DNA of 64,000 bases from Marinactinospora thermotolerans DSM 45154 (GTDB lineage: Bacteria > Actinomycetota > Actinomycetes > Streptosporangiales > Streptosporangiaceae): NCBI RefSeq assembly GCF_900167435.1, contig NZ_FUWS01000005.1:282893-346892 (forward strand), in the 5' to 3' direction. A program made the position numbers and the translations under genes. The notes under the pieces are model-generated. The model saw only the letters and a program-made list of their open reading frames with translations, did no database searches and was not told the DNA's origin. Of the stretch, positions 39,140-47,884 are shown piece after piece (position 1 is the first letter of the stretch; each line of letters starts with the position of its first letter).

Positions 39140-40504
39140 TCAGGCCCGGACGATGGCGAGCACGTCGTCGCGCAGCTTCGCCATGGTCGCGGGGTCGGGG
39201 GCCTCGACGTTGAGTCGCAGCAGCGGCTCGGTGTTGGAGGCGCGCAGGTTGAACCAGCTTCCGTCGGCGAAGGACACCGTGAGCCCGTCGAGGTGGTCGA
39301 TGGTGACGTCGTCGCGGCCTGCGTAGGCGGCCTCGACGGCGGCGGAGCGGCCGGCCTGGTCGGCGACCTCGGAGTTGATCTCGCCCGAGGCGGCGTACCG
39401 GGCGTACTCGGCGGTGATCTCCGACAGCGACCGGTCCTGACCGCCCAGCACGCCGAGCACGTGCATGGCGGCGAGCATGCCGGTGTCGGCCCGCCAGAAG
39501 TCCCGGAAGTAGTAGTGGGCGGAGTGTTCGCCGCCGAAGATCGCCCCGGTCTCGGCCATGGTGGCCTTGATGAAGGAGTGGCCGACCCGGGTGCGCACCG
39601 GGTTCCCGCCGTGCTCGCGGACGATCTCGGGAACCGCCGAGGAGGTGATGAGGTTGTGGATGATGGTCGCGCCGGGCTCCTTGGCGAGTTCCTGCACCGA
39701 GACCAGCGCGGTGATCGCCGAGGGCGACACCGGCTCGCCCCGCTCGTCCACGACGAAGCAACGGTCGGCGTCGCCGTCGAAGGCCAGGCCGATGTCGGCC
39801 CCGGTCTCGCGGACGCGGGCCTGGAGGTCGACGATGTTGTCCGGGTCCATGGGGTTGGCGGGGTGGTTGGGGAAGGTCCCGTCCAACTCGAAGTACATCG
39901 GCACGATGTCCAACGGGAGCGGGTCGAGGACCTGGTCGCCCAGGACGGCGGGAACGGTGTAGCCGCCCATGCCGTTGCCCGCGTCCACGACGACCTTGAG
40001 CGGGCGGATGCCCGAAAGGTCCACCAGGGAACGCAGGTGCGCGGCGTAGTCGGCGAGCAGATCGCGCTCGGTGATGGTCCCCGCGGGGCCGTCGTGGGCC
40101 GGAACCCCTTCCTCGGCGAGCCGGCGGATCTCGTCGAGACCGGTGTCGGAGCTGATCGGCGCGGCCCCGGCACGGCACATCTTGATGCCGTTGTACTGGG
40201 CCGGGTTGTGGCTGGCGGTGAACATCGCGCCGGGGAGGTCCAGTCGGCCGGAGGCGAAGTAGAGCAGGTCGGTGGAGGCCAACCCGGCCATGACGACGTC
40301 GGCGCCCTGGCTCGCGGCGCCCTCGGCGAAGGCCCGGGCGAGTTCGGGGGAGGAGGGACGCATGTCGTGCGCGACGACGATGCCGTCCGCCTCGACGACC
40401 CGGGCGAAGGCGGCGCCGATGGCACGGGCGATGCCCGCGTCCAACGTGTCGGGAATCACACCACGAACGTCGTAGGCTTTGAAGATCTGACCGAGGTCAC
40501 CCAC
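39140..40504 (-). CDS. manB: Phosphomannomutase/phosphoglucomutase
   Basis: Cytosolic alpha-D-phosphohexomutase of 454 residues making mannose-1-phosphate (or glucose-1-phosphate) for GDP-mannose and wall glycans. Visible are IFKAYDVRG, the phosphoserine loop TASHNPAQYNGIKM, the Mg loop DGDADRCF, the sugar loop GGEHSAHYYFRDF and the phosphate loop RASNTEPLLRLN. Start GTG 40504 with GGAG upstream. It lies in an operon with Trm112-like, SIS and kinase genes, an order conserved in Streptomyces. Confidence 0.95.
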   Translation of the reverse strand: MGDLGQIFKAYDVRGVIPDTLDAGIARAIGAAFARVVEADGIVVAHDMRPSSPELARAFAEGAASQGADVVMAGLASTDLLYFASGRLDLPGAMFTASHNPAQYNGIKMCRAGAAPISSDTGLDEIRRLAEEGVPAHDGPAGTITERDLLADYAAHLRSLVDLSGIRPLKVVVDAGNGMGGYTVPAVLGDQVLDPLPLDIVPMYFELDGTFPNHPANPMDPDNIVDLQARVRETGADIGLAFDGDADRCFVVDERGEPVSPSAITALVSVQELAKEPGATIIHNLITSSAVPEIVREHGGNPVRTRVGHSFIKATMAETGAIFGGEHSAHYYFRDFWRADTGMLAAMHVLGVLGGQDRSLSEITAEYARYAASGEINSEVADQAGRSAAVEAAYAGRDDVTIDHLDGLTVSFADGSWFNLRASNTEPLLRLNVEAPDPATMAKLRDDVLAIVRA

Positions 40505-40584
40505 AGCTTCTCCGGATAAGAGTGTCGATGTGCCGCCGAGCCCGCGGACCGGTGGACCCACGGGATACCAACGTACAAGACGGC

Positions 40585-40615
40585 GGCCCCGGTCGTACGG
40601 GGCCCGATCGGGCCC
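40585..40615 (-). terminator. Candidate terminator after DUF3499
   Basis: Two adjoining GC hairpins (7 bp with a 6-base loop, then 6 bp with a 4-base loop) in the 151-base gap before manB. They may only partly stop transcription. Confidence 0.4.
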
Positions 40616-40655
40616 TTCCCGCTCGTTTGTCCGGCAAACGCGCTGGAAGACCCCT

Positions 40656-41066
40656 TCAGGCGTCTTGTGGGGGACGGTCGGGGCGACCGGGACGCCCCGA
40701 GGGGTGGCCCGGCGCGGAGGGCTCGGACTTGACGACGCGCAGGTGGCCGCGGCGGTGGGTCTCGACGCCCTGCCCGACCGGTTCGCTGGCCTGAGGGGGG
40801 CGCGCCGCCTCGCGGACGGCGTTGGCCAGCGCCTCCAGGTCGTCGCTCCCGGGTCCGCCGGTGGTGTCGGCGGGAAGCCGCACCACCTCCCACCCGCGCG
40901 GCGCGGTGAGGCGGTCGGCGTGCATCGCGCACAGGTCGTAGCAGTGGGGTTCGACGTAGGCGGCGAGCGGGCCGAGCACCGCGGTGGAGTCGGCGTAGAC
41001 ATAGGTGAGCGTGAAGACTGCTGGCTGCCTGCACGCGGTGCGTGAGCAGCGTCGTACAACGCTCAC
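40656..41066 (-). CDS. DUF3499 family protein
   Basis: 136 residues. The family start RRCSRTACRQPAVFTLTYVY and YVEPHCYDLCAMHADRLTAP contain two Cys pairs that probably bind zinc. The C-terminus is Arg/Pro/Gly-rich. The function is unknown; it is conserved next to manB in actinomycetes. GTG 41066 has no ribosome site; TACCGT ends 8 bases before it. Confidence 0.88.
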   Translation of the reverse strand: MSVVRRCSRTACRQPAVFTLTYVYADSTAVLGPLAAYVEPHCYDLCAMHADRLTAPRGWEVVRLPADTTGGPGSDDLEALANAVREAARPPQASEPVGQGVETHRRGHLRVVKSEPSAPGHPSGRPGRPDRPPQDA

Positions 41067-41074
41067 GGGCAAAG

Positions 41075-41198
41075 ACGGTATCCGTTTCGGGGCCCGCACG
41101 CCAGCATCGCGCCCCCCGCTCGTGTCTTCGCGACGTGGCGGATCGGACACCGCCGAAACCCCCAGGGGCTGCGCTCGGGGGTGGTGATGGCTTAGGCT
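41075..41198. promoter_or_regulatory. Divergent leaderless promoters of DUF3499 and zincin-like genes
   Basis: Leftward: TACCGT at 41080-41075, 8 bases before GTG 41066. Rightward: TAGGCT at 41193-41198, 6 bases before GTG 41205. Neither gene has a Shine-Dalgarno sequence. Confidence 0.5.
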
Positions 41199-41204
41199 CG
41201 ATAT

Positions 41205-41639
41205 GTGCGACGAGTGCACCTTCACCGGCCTCAAGCCAACCGAGTACGACGTAGAGACCGCCACGGCCGCGGGATCCGCGGTCCACTGACGCCTCCTGAG
41301 CTCCCCATCACCCGCAGCCGCGCCCAGCTCTTCGACGACCTGGTGCTCGACGCCGTCGAACGCCTGGAACGGGTCTGGGCTCGCGAACTCGCGAATGTGG
41401 AGTTCCTGGTCGAAGACGTCCCGCAGGTCCCACGCGGCGTCACCGCGGACGACGGCATCCCCTTCTCCCGTCTGGAGGCATCCAGGACGGGCCAGGCCCG
41501 GATCATCGTCTACCGGCGCCCTGTGGAGATCCGCACCAAGGATCCCGAGGAGATGGCGCTGCTGGTCTACGACACGGTCGTCGAGGAGGTCGCCAACCTG
41601 CTCGGACTGGAGCCGGAGACCGTCGACCCCGAGGCCTGA
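41205..41639 (+). CDS. Zincin-like (PF06262-type) metallopeptidase-family protein, active-site motif altered
   Basis: 144 residues. The order of segments matches the small actinobacterial metallopeptidase-like family: basic N-terminus (RRRDRHGRGIRGPL), SRAQLFDDLVLDAVERLE, IIVYRRPVEIRTK, EEMALLVYDTVVEEVANLLG. Homologues as I know them read ...LVHEVVVEQVA..., with His-Glu where this protein has Tyr 122-Asp 123, so zinc-dependent proteolysis is unlikely. GTG 41205 is 6 bases after TAGGCT. Confidence 0.8.
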   Translation: MRRVHLHRPQANRVRRRDRHGRGIRGPLTPPELPITRSRAQLFDDLVLDAVERLERVWARELANVEFLVEDVPQVPRGVTADDGIPFSRLEASRTGQARIIVYRRPVEIRTKDPEEMALLVYDTVVEEVANLLGLEPETVDPEA

Positions 41640-41653
41640 CGCGCGAATCCATC

Positions 41654-41678
41654 CCGGGAGCGGGCCGCCCGCTCCCGG
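41654..41678 (+). terminator. Terminator after the zincin-like gene
   Basis: Perfect 11-bp stem with a 3-base loop, 15 bases after the stop. Confidence 0.7.
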
Positions 41679-41787
41679 ATCGTCCTGGGCGGGTCCGCCC
41701 GCCATTCCCTCCGGGGCGGGGTGTCACACGATCGGGACATCCCATGTGGCGCGCCTCCGTTAGAAGAGGCGGACAGCCGGAAACGAC

Positions 41788-41832
41788 AAAAAGGGCGTGC
41801 GCCCCAGGTGCCGAACACCCAGGACACACGCC
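41788..41832 (-). terminator. whiB intrinsic terminator with T-run
   Basis: On the minus strand an 8-bp stem (one G-T pair) with an inner GGTG/CACC stem is followed directly by TTTTTG, 17 bases after the whiB stop. Confidence 0.8.
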
Positions 41833-41848
41833 AGAAGCCCCCGTTGGG

Positions 41849-42136
41849 CTACAGAGCGTCAGCCAGGAAATCGAAATCCTGACCGGCCGCTTTCTTCAGC
41901 CGACGCCGTTCGCGTTCGGAGAGTCCCCCCCAGATGCCGAAGCGTTCATCGTGCTCCAGCGCGTATTCCAGGCACTCCGCCCGCACCTCACACGAGTGGC
42001 AGACCTTCTTCGCTTCTCGTGTCGAGCCGCCCTTCTCGGGGAAGAACGCCTCGGGATCGGTCTGCGCGCACAGGGCGCGTTCCTGCCAGCCCAGATCTTC
42101 GTCTGCGCCGTGCGCCAGCGGGATAACCTCGCTCAC
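41849..42136 (-). CDS. whiB: WhiB-family iron-sulfur regulator (WhiB/WhmD type)
   Basis: 95 residues. Four cysteines for a [4Fe-4S] cluster (ALCAQTDPEAFF, then VCHSCEVRAEC), the GIWGG turn and a basic C-terminus (LSERERRRLKKAA). From WQERALCAQ onward it is nearly identical to Streptomyces WhiB, which works with WhiA in sporulation septation. GTG 42136 sits 5 bases after AGGAGG; GTG 42142 would overlap that site. The C-terminus has a short extra tail (GQDFDFLADAL). Confidence 0.95.
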   Translation of the reverse strand: MSEVIPLAHGADEDLGWQERALCAQTDPEAFFPEKGGSTREAKKVCHSCEVRAECLEYALEHDERFGIWGGLSERERRRLKKAAGQDFDFLADAL

Positions 42137-42207
42137 GCGCACCTCCTATTGCCCCCCTAGATGTACCCTCCCTTTCGACCCCCGGGAGGGTGGAAACACA
42201 CCTTGAA

Positions 42208-42237
42208 ATTACACGCGCGTGTCTCGCTATACGTCAA
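42208..42237 (-). promoter_or_regulatory. Candidate whiB promoter
   Basis: TTGACG (42237-42232), 18 bases, TGTAAT (42213-42208), in a relatively AT-rich interval. The 5' leader would be about 65 bases. Confidence 0.55.
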
Positions 42238-42350
42238 GCACGCGACGTGGTAATCCCCTGAATATCACGTGACAAACGGCGACTCACCGTTGAACCGCGA
42301 TCCCTCAGCGGATTACCACGTCAATTCGCGGTGCGCGGGGCGCGGAGGGA

Positions 42351-43775
42351 TCAGCGCCGGTCGTCGTCGCGGTACCAGCCCTGCTGGCGGTCCTCGCCCT
42401 CGGTGCTGGAACGCCGCTGCTCCGAGGAGTAGTTCTCGCCGTAGGGACTGGTCGTCTCGTGCGGGTTGGCCGTGTAGCCCCCTGTTCCGTACTGCCCGCT
42501 GTAGCCCGGCTCAACCCTCATCGTCGACTCGCTGTCGCTCTGATCCTGCTGAGGGGTCTCAGCGGCCGGGGTCTGCTGGTACCAGCCGTACTGGATGGCG
42601 TCCTGCGCCGCCTGCTCGCCGCCCTGCGCCGGGTCGTTGCCCGGAGTCACCGGCGGCTGGATCATCGTCGCCTCGGCGTCCGAGGGGTAGCCCGGCTGCT
42701 GCCCGCTGTAGGAGTGCTGCTCACCGCCGGCGTGGGCCTGGCCGGACTCGTACTCCGAGGCCCCGTAGGACTGCTGTCCGCCGGTGCCGTAGGGCGCCGC
42801 GGGCTGCTGGCCGTAGGACCCGTAGCCGCTCTGCGCGCCGCTGTCGGTGTAGCCGGGCTGGGCCGCGTAGGGCGGCTGTTCGGCCTGCGCGTAGGACTGC
42901 TGACCGTAGGCGTTCCCCTGCTGGTGCGCCCCCTGCTGCCACTCCTGGCCGTAGGACTGCTGCTGGTAGTCCCCGTAGCCCTGCTGGGCGTTCCACTCCC
43001 GGGCGGAGTCCTGTCCCCCGGTCGAGGAGTACCCCGCCTGTCCCTGGTAGGCCGACTGGTCGTAGGAGGCCGAGGGGTCGGGCTGGGCCTGGTAGGCCGG
43101 CTGTCCCCCGCTGGGCTGGGCGTACCCCTCGCCCTGGGGCTGCGGCCAACCGGTCTGCGCCGGCTCACCGTAGGTGTGGCCGTAGGCCGCGTGCGCGCCG
43201 GCCTGCGGGAATCCGGTGCCGGTCTGCGCCGCGGGGTCGGCCGGCGGCGCGAACGACTGCTGGGCACCCGTGTGCGGGGCGAACGGCTGCTGCTGGCCGT
43301 AGGGGCCGACCGACGCGGAGCTGCGCGGCACCAACGTGCGGTCACCGAAGACCTTGAGCAGGACGAAGGCGGCGACCCCGAGGATGGCCAGGTGGGCCAG
43401 TGTGACGAAGAAGTCGCTGAAGCTGATCGCCATGCTGTAGCCCGCGGAGGCGACGAAACTCATGATCAGGGTGATGAGCCCCACCAGAAGGCCCAGCCCC
43501 GCCATGATCAGGGAGGCCAACACGACGGGGAACGCCCGTGAACGTCCGGACGGGAGAACGGCGAGCGCCACCGCGGCGAGGAGCAGGGCGACGGTCACCG
43601 GACCGAAGAACAGCTCCCCCCTGGCGACGAAGTTGGCGGGGATCGATGAAGGGCCGTACTCACTGGCGTGCGCCCCGAACAGGTAGATGAGGCCGCCGAG
43701 CATCCGCACCCCTACGGCGCCGAGCAGCGCCCAGGCGGCGGGCTCCCGCAACCGTTGGATGGCTTCGTTGTTCAA
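42351..43775 (-). CDS. Four-TM membrane protein with long Gln/Tyr/Gly/Ser-rich tail
   Basis: About 474 residues. Residues 1-150 hold four TM helices with short loops. The remaining about 320 residues are cytoplasmic if the N-terminus is inside. They are low-complexity and rich in Gln, Tyr, Gly, Ser, Pro and Ala, with many YGQQ, SYGQ and GYSS-like units, and end in an acidic/basic cluster (DRQQGWYRDDDRR). The composition resembles prion-like tails that drive condensation. The likely start is TTG 43775 after GAGGGG. I do not recognise an assigned function; similar 4-TM/disordered-tail proteins occur in actinomycetes. Confidence 0.75.
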   Translation of the reverse strand: MNNEAIQRLREPAAWALLGAVGVRMLGGLIYLFGAHASEYGPSSIPANFVARGELFFGPVTVALLLAAVALAVLPSGRSRAFPVVLASLIMAGLGLLVGLITLIMSFVASAGYSMAISFSDFFVTLAHLAILGVAAFVLLKVFGDRTLVPRSSASVGPYGQQQPFAPHTGAQQSFAPPADPAAQTGTGFPQAGAHAAYGHTYGEPAQTGWPQPQGEGYAQPSGGQPAYQAQPDPSASYDQSAYQGQAGYSSTGGQDSAREWNAQQGYGDYQQQSYGQEWQQGAHQQGNAYGQQSYAQAEQPPYAAQPGYTDSGAQSGYGSYGQQPAAPYGTGGQQSYGASEYESGQAHAGGEQHSYSGQQPGYPSDAEATMIQPPVTPGNDPAQGGEQAAQDAIQYGWYQQTPAAETPQQDQSDSESTMRVEPGYSGQYGTGGYTANPHETTSPYGENYSSEQRRSSTEGEDRQQGWYRDDDRR

Positions 43776-44050
43776 GAGAGGTTCCCCTCTGCTGCTTCGC
43801 TGTCGCGTCGGTGGCAGCTTTGCATATCGACACGTTGTGCAAGGAATTCGATTGGAACGCGGGATGGTCCCCGGCATCGCCGCGCGTCACCGACGGCGGG
43901 AGCACGGTTTCGGCCACCATGCCGGAAGCGTGCGGGGACCGGGCCGGCGGTGATCGGTGTCCCCCACCGCTGCGGCGCCTCCGACCCACGCCGCCGGCTC
44001 CCCCCAGGGACACGGCGCGTCCATGATCCCACCCTGCCAGACTTGATCCC

Positions 44051-45019
44051 ATGCGGATAGTCGTGCTGGCTGGTGGTATCGGAGGGGCGCGGTTCCTGCG
44101 CGGCCTGAAATCTGTGCTCGGGTCCGGGGAGGGGACCGACGGGAGCGATCCGGAGATCACCGTCATCGGCAACACCGGTGACGACATCACCCTTTTCGGC
44201 CTCAAGATCTGTCCGGATCTGGACACCGTGATGTACACGCTCGGGGGCGGAATCAACGAGGAACAGGGGTGGGGACGCGCGGAGGAGACGTTCAGCGTCC
44301 GTTCTGAGCTGGCCGCTTACGGAATGCAGCCGCAATGGTTCGGTCTGGGAGACCGTGACGTCGCCACCCACATCGTGCGGACCCAAATGTTGTCCGCCGG
44401 CTATCCGCTCTCGGCGGTCACCGAGGCGCTGTGCGACCGTTGGCGGCCCGGCGTCCGGTTGATCCCGATGACCGACGAGCGGGTCGAGACCCACGTGGTG
44501 GTCTGCGACGACGAGGGACGCCGGGCCATCCACTTCCAGGAGTGGTGGGTGCGCCACCGGGCCGCCCTGCCCGCCGAGGCGATCCTGCCCGTCGGGGTCG
44601 AGAAGGCGACGCCGGCCCCGGGCGTGCTGGAGGCCATCGAGGCGGCCGACTTCGTCCTCTTCCCCCCGTCCAACCCGGTGGTCAGTGTCGGCACGATCCT
44701 GGCCGTCCCCGGCATCCGCGACGCGGTCGCCGCCAAGACCGTGGTCGGGGTCTCCCCGATCATCGGCGACGCGCCGGTGCGGGGCATGGCCGACGCCTGC
44801 CTGAGCGCGATCGGGGTGGAGACGAGCGCGCGCGCCGTCGCCGAGCACTACGGCGCCGAGCTGCTCGACGGCTGGCTGGTGGACGACGCCGACGCGGGCA
44901 CCCGGGTCGAAGGCATCGACGTGCGTTCCCGTCCGCTGTACATGAGCGATCCCGCCGCGACCGAGGCGATCGCGCGGGCCGCCGTCGACCTGGCACTCGA
45001 ACTCAAGGAGCGCGCATGA
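44051..45019 (+). CDS. cofD: 2-phospho-L-lactate/phosphoenolpyruvate transferase (F420 synthesis)
   Basis: 322-residue CofD/FbiA enzyme that joins the guanylyl-linked three-carbon unit to Fo, making (dehydro)F420-0. Visible are [34 protein letters not shown]-like [16 protein letters not shown] and [17 protein letters not shown] 44051 has no ribosome site; CAGACT 7 bases upstream may be a leaderless -10. Its TGA overlaps the next start as ATGA. Confidence 0.95.
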   Translation: MRIVVLAGGIGGARFLRGLKSVLGSGEGTDGSDPEITVIGNTGDDITLFGLKICPDLDTVMYTLGGGINEEQGWGRAEETFSVRSELAAYGMQPQWFGLGDRDVATHIVRTQMLSAGYPLSAVTEALCDRWRPGVRLIPMTDERVETHVVVCDDEGRRAIHFQEWWVRHRAALPAEAILPVGVEKATPAPGVLEAIEAADFVLFPPSNPVVSVGTILAVPGIRDAVAAKTVVGVSPIIGDAPVRGMADACLSAIGVETSARAVAEHYGAELLDGWLVDDADAGTRVEGIDVRSRPLYMSDPAATEAIARAAVDLALELKERA

Positions 45020-46296
45020 CCACCTCGATCTCCGTCCACGGTGTGACCGGCCTGCCCGAGATCGGGGCCGGGGACGACCTCGCCGCGTTGATCGCCGACG
45101 CGGTCGACCTCCACGAGGGGGACGTCGTGGTCGTCACGTCCAAGGTCGTCAGCAAGGCCGAGGGCCGGCTGCGCCACATGGACCGCGACGAGGCGATCGA
45201 CGCCGAGACCGTGCGCGTGGTGGCGCGGCGCGGGCGCACCCGGATCGTGCAGAACCGGCAGGGCTTCGTGATGGCGGCCGCCGGTGTCGACTCCTCCAAC
45301 GTGCCCCCGGGGACCGTGCTGCTGCTGCCCGAGGACCCCGACGCCTCGGCGCGCGCTCTACGGGCCGGACTGCGCGCGCGGTCGGGGGTGAACCTCGCCG
45401 TCATCGTCAGCGACACCTTCGGTCGCCCCTGGCGCAACGGGCAGACCGACATCGCGCTCGGTGCGGCCGGGATCGATGTCCTGGAGGACCTGCGCGGACA
45501 CACCGACTCCCACGGCAACGTATTGGAGGTGACGGTCAGCGCCGTCGCCGACGAGATCGCGGCGGCGGGCGAGCTGGTCAAGGGCAAGACGGCCGGTGTG
45601 CCCGTGGCCGTCGTCCGCGGGCTCGGCCACCTGGTGACCGCGGAGGACGGGGCCGGCGCGCGGGCGTTGATCCGTCCCGCCGACGCCGACCTGTTCCGTT
45701 ACGGTTCGCGTGACGTGGTGGCCGCCCGGCGAACGGTGCGCGAGTTCACCGGGGAACCGGTCGATCCGCAGGCCGTGCGGCGCGCGGTGGCCGCGGCCCT
45801 CACCGCCCCCGCCCCCCATCACACGACCCCGTGGCGGTTCGTCCTGGTGGAGTCCGCCCGGACGCGCAAGCGGCTGCTCGACGCGATGTTGGAAGCCTGG
45901 GTGGCCGACCTGCGCGGTGACGGCTTCGACGAGAAGGCCGTGGCCCGGCGTACGCGCCGGGGTGACGTGCTGCGCAAGGCCCCCTATCTGATCGTCCCGT
46001 GCCTGGTGGCCGATGGCGCGCACGCCTATCCGGACGAGCGCCGGGCCGGCGCGGAGCGTTCGATGTTCCTGGTCGCGATGGGCGCGGGGGTGCAGAACCT
46101 GCTCGTGGGGCTGACGATGGAGGGCCTGGGCTCGGCCTGGGTCTCGTCCACGCTGTTCTGTCCCGACGTGGTGCGCGAGGTGCTGGAACTGCCGCGGGAG
46201 TGGCAGCCGATGGGGGCGGTGGCGGTCGGGCACGCCGCCGCGGCGCCGAAGGAACGCCCTCCCCGGGATCCGGCGGCGTTCATCGAGGTGCGCTGA
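45016..46296 (+). CDS. fbiB: F420:gamma-glutamyl ligase fused to FMN nitroreductase domain
   Basis: 426 residues. The N-terminal half is CofE ([47 protein letters not shown]), adding glutamates to F420-0. The C-terminal half is a nitroreductase fold ([38 protein letters not shown]) that in mycobacterial FbiB reduces dehydro-F420-0. The start ATG 45016 is coupled to cofD by ATGA. A strong terminator follows. Confidence 0.96.
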   Translation: MTTSISVHGVTGLPEIGAGDDLAALIADAVDLHEGDVVVVTSKVVSKAEGRLRHMDRDEAIDAETVRVVARRGRTRIVQNRQGFVMAAAGVDSSNVPPGTVLLLPEDPDASARALRAGLRARSGVNLAVIVSDTFGRPWRNGQTDIALGAAGIDVLEDLRGHTDSHGNVLEVTVSAVADEIAAAGELVKGKTAGVPVAVVRGLGHLVTAEDGAGARALIRPADADLFRYGSRDVVAARRTVREFTGEPVDPQAVRRAVAAALTAPAPHHTTPWRFVLVESARTRKRLLDAMLEAWVADLRGDGFDEKAVARRTRRGDVLRKAPYLIVPCLVADGAHAYPDERRAGAERSMFLVAMGAGVQNLLVGLTMEGLGSAWVSSTLFCPDVVREVLELPREWQPMGAVAVGHAAAAPKERPPRDPAAFIEVR

Positions 46297-46310
46297 GGTC
46301 TTCGTTCGGC

Positions 46311-46356
46311 GCGGGGGCGGGGTGGGCCGGTGCCGGCCCACCCCGCCCCCGCTTTT
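46311..46356 (+). terminator. fbiB terminator
   Basis: Perfect 20-bp GC stem with a 2-base apex (46311-46352), then TTTTA. Confidence 0.9.
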
Positions 46357-46380
46357 ATCGAAAAGAATCTTTCCGGTTTA

Positions 46381-46409
46381 TTGACCGCCGCGAACCGATC
46401 TCTTAACTT
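46381..46409 (+). promoter_or_regulatory. Chitinase promoter
   Basis: TTGACC (46381-46386), 17 bases, TAACTT (46404-46409), in an AT-rich pocket. The leader would be about 130 bases. No convincing dre site was seen. Confidence 0.6.
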
Positions 46410-46543
46410 TGTTTCCAATTAAATAGGCGACCGGTCGGCGACACCCCGCACAGCAGAAACCGGACGGGCCGAGCAGGGCACCCCACCCCGCCGACGCCCG
46501 CCCGGGCCGCCCCGTCGTATCTCCCCCAGCGTCAGGAGCCTCC

Positions 46544-47767
46544 GTGAACCTCAGACCACTACGCTCCGTAATGGCGGCGATCGCCTCCGCTCTCATCACC
46601 GTCGGCGGCATCACCCTCGCCGCCACCTCCGCGCACGCAGAGGACCCGCCCGCCCCCGAGCCCGCCACGACCTCGGCCTCCGGCCAGTGGCTCACCGGTT
46701 ACTGGCACAACTTCAACAACGGCTCCACCGTGCTACGCCTCAACCAGGTTCCCGACGCCTACAACCTCGTCGCGGTCGCCTTCGCCGACAACCTCGCCGG
46801 CACCCCCGGCGGCATCACGTTCAACCTCGCCTCCTCCGAACTCGGCGGCTACACCGAACAGCAGTTCAAGAACGACATCGCCGCCATCCAGGCCCAGGGC
46901 CGCAAGGTGATCATCTCGGTGGGCGGTGAGCGCGGGCACGTCAGCGTCGCCAACGCCACCGAGGCCGCCAACTTCGCCCGAACCACCTACGACCTCATGG
47001 TCGAGTACGGGTTCGACGGTGTGGACATCGACCTTGAGCACGGCATCAACGCGCAGTACATGGAACAGGCGCTACGCGACCTGGCCGGTCGGGCCGGATC
47101 CGACCTCATCATCACGATGGCCCCCCAGACCATCGACTTCCAGGCGACGACGATGCCCTACTACCAGCTCGCCCGCAACATCTCCGACATCCTCACCATC
47201 GTCAACATGCAGTACTACAACTCGGGTTCGATGCTCGGCTGCGACCAGCGGGTCTACAGCCAGGGCACCCCGGACTTCGTCGCCGCCCTGGCCTGCATCC
47301 AACTCGAAATGGGGCTGCGTCCCGACCAGGTCGGCCTGGGCGTCCCGGCCGTCCGTTCCGCCGCCGGCGGCGGCTACATGCCCCCCTCCGACGTCATCCG
47401 CGCCCTGGACTGCCTGGAGACGCGGACCAGCTGCGGTTCCTTCACCCCCTCCCGGGCCTATGGCCCCATCGGGGGGATCATGACGTGGTCGATCAACTGG
47501 GACGCCACCAACAACTACGCCTTCGCCAACACGATCGGCGCCCGGCTGGGCAGCGGTGGCGGAACCACGCCCACCCCCACCCCCGAGCCGACGCCCGAAC
47601 CCACCCCGGGCGACTGCGCCGCCCCGGCCTGGAGCGCCAGCGCCGTCTACACCGGCGGTGACCAGGTGACCTACAACGGCCGCCTCTACCAGGCGCGCTG
47701 GTGGACCCAGGGCGAGACGCCCTCCTCCGCCGCCTGGGGCGTGTGGCAGGACCTCGGTCCCTGCTGA
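46544..47767 (+). CDS. Secreted GH18 chitinase with C-terminal CBM5/12
   Basis: 407 residues. A Sec signal peptide ends after AHA about residue 32. The GH18 barrel has SVGGERGH and the catalytic DGVDIDLE (158-165, Glu 165 as acid). A Thr/Pro/Glu linker (repeated PTPEPTPEP) joins a chitin-binding domain at 355-407 with APAWSASAVYTGGDQVTYNG and ARWWTQGETPSS. The fold resembles the short ChiC/ChiD-like bacterial chitinases. The start is GTG 46544 after AGGAG. It can feed GlcNAc to the PTS locus 40 kb away, although DasR control is not visible. Confidence 0.95.
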   Translation: MNLRPLRSVMAAIASALITVGGITLAATSAHAEDPPAPEPATTSASGQWLTGYWHNFNNGSTVLRLNQVPDAYNLVAVAFADNLAGTPGGITFNLASSELGGYTEQQFKNDIAAIQAQGRKVIISVGGERGHVSVANATEAANFARTTYDLMVEYGFDGVDIDLEHGINAQYMEQALRDLAGRAGSDLIITMAPQTIDFQATTMPYYQLARNISDILTIVNMQYYNSGSMLGCDQRVYSQGTPDFVAALACIQLEMGLRPDQVGLGVPAVRSAAGGGYMPPSDVIRALDCLETRTSCGSFTPSRAYGPIGGIMTWSINWDATNNYAFANTIGARLGSGGGTTPTPTPEPTPEPTPGDCAAPAWSASAVYTGGDQVTYNGRLYQARWWTQGETPSSAAWGVWQDLGPC

Positions 47768-47780
47768 CCCGTCCCCTCCC

Positions 47781-47811
47781 CGTGGCCGTCCCCGACCTGG
47801 GGGCGGCCACG
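47781..47811 (+). terminator. Chitinase terminator
   Basis: 8-bp outer stem with an inner CCCC/GGGG stem, 13 bases after the stop. Confidence 0.75.
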
Positions 47812-47884
47812 GTCGTGTGGTGTCGCCCCGCCGCTCCACCCCGTGCGTGCCACAGTGAGAGGCGACGACACGGAGGGGGCACAC

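Noticed and set aside
41203-41289. 28-codon frame starting ATG TGC GAC, with a Cys-x-x-Cys
   Set aside because: It lies inside the zincin-like gene in another frame, is very short, and no comparable peptide is known to me.
42351-43250. Possible tandem DNA repeats or a CRISPR-like array in the tail-coding region
   Set aside because: The repetition comes from biased Gln/Tyr/Gly codons; there is no regular spacer-repeat pattern and the frame is open throughout.
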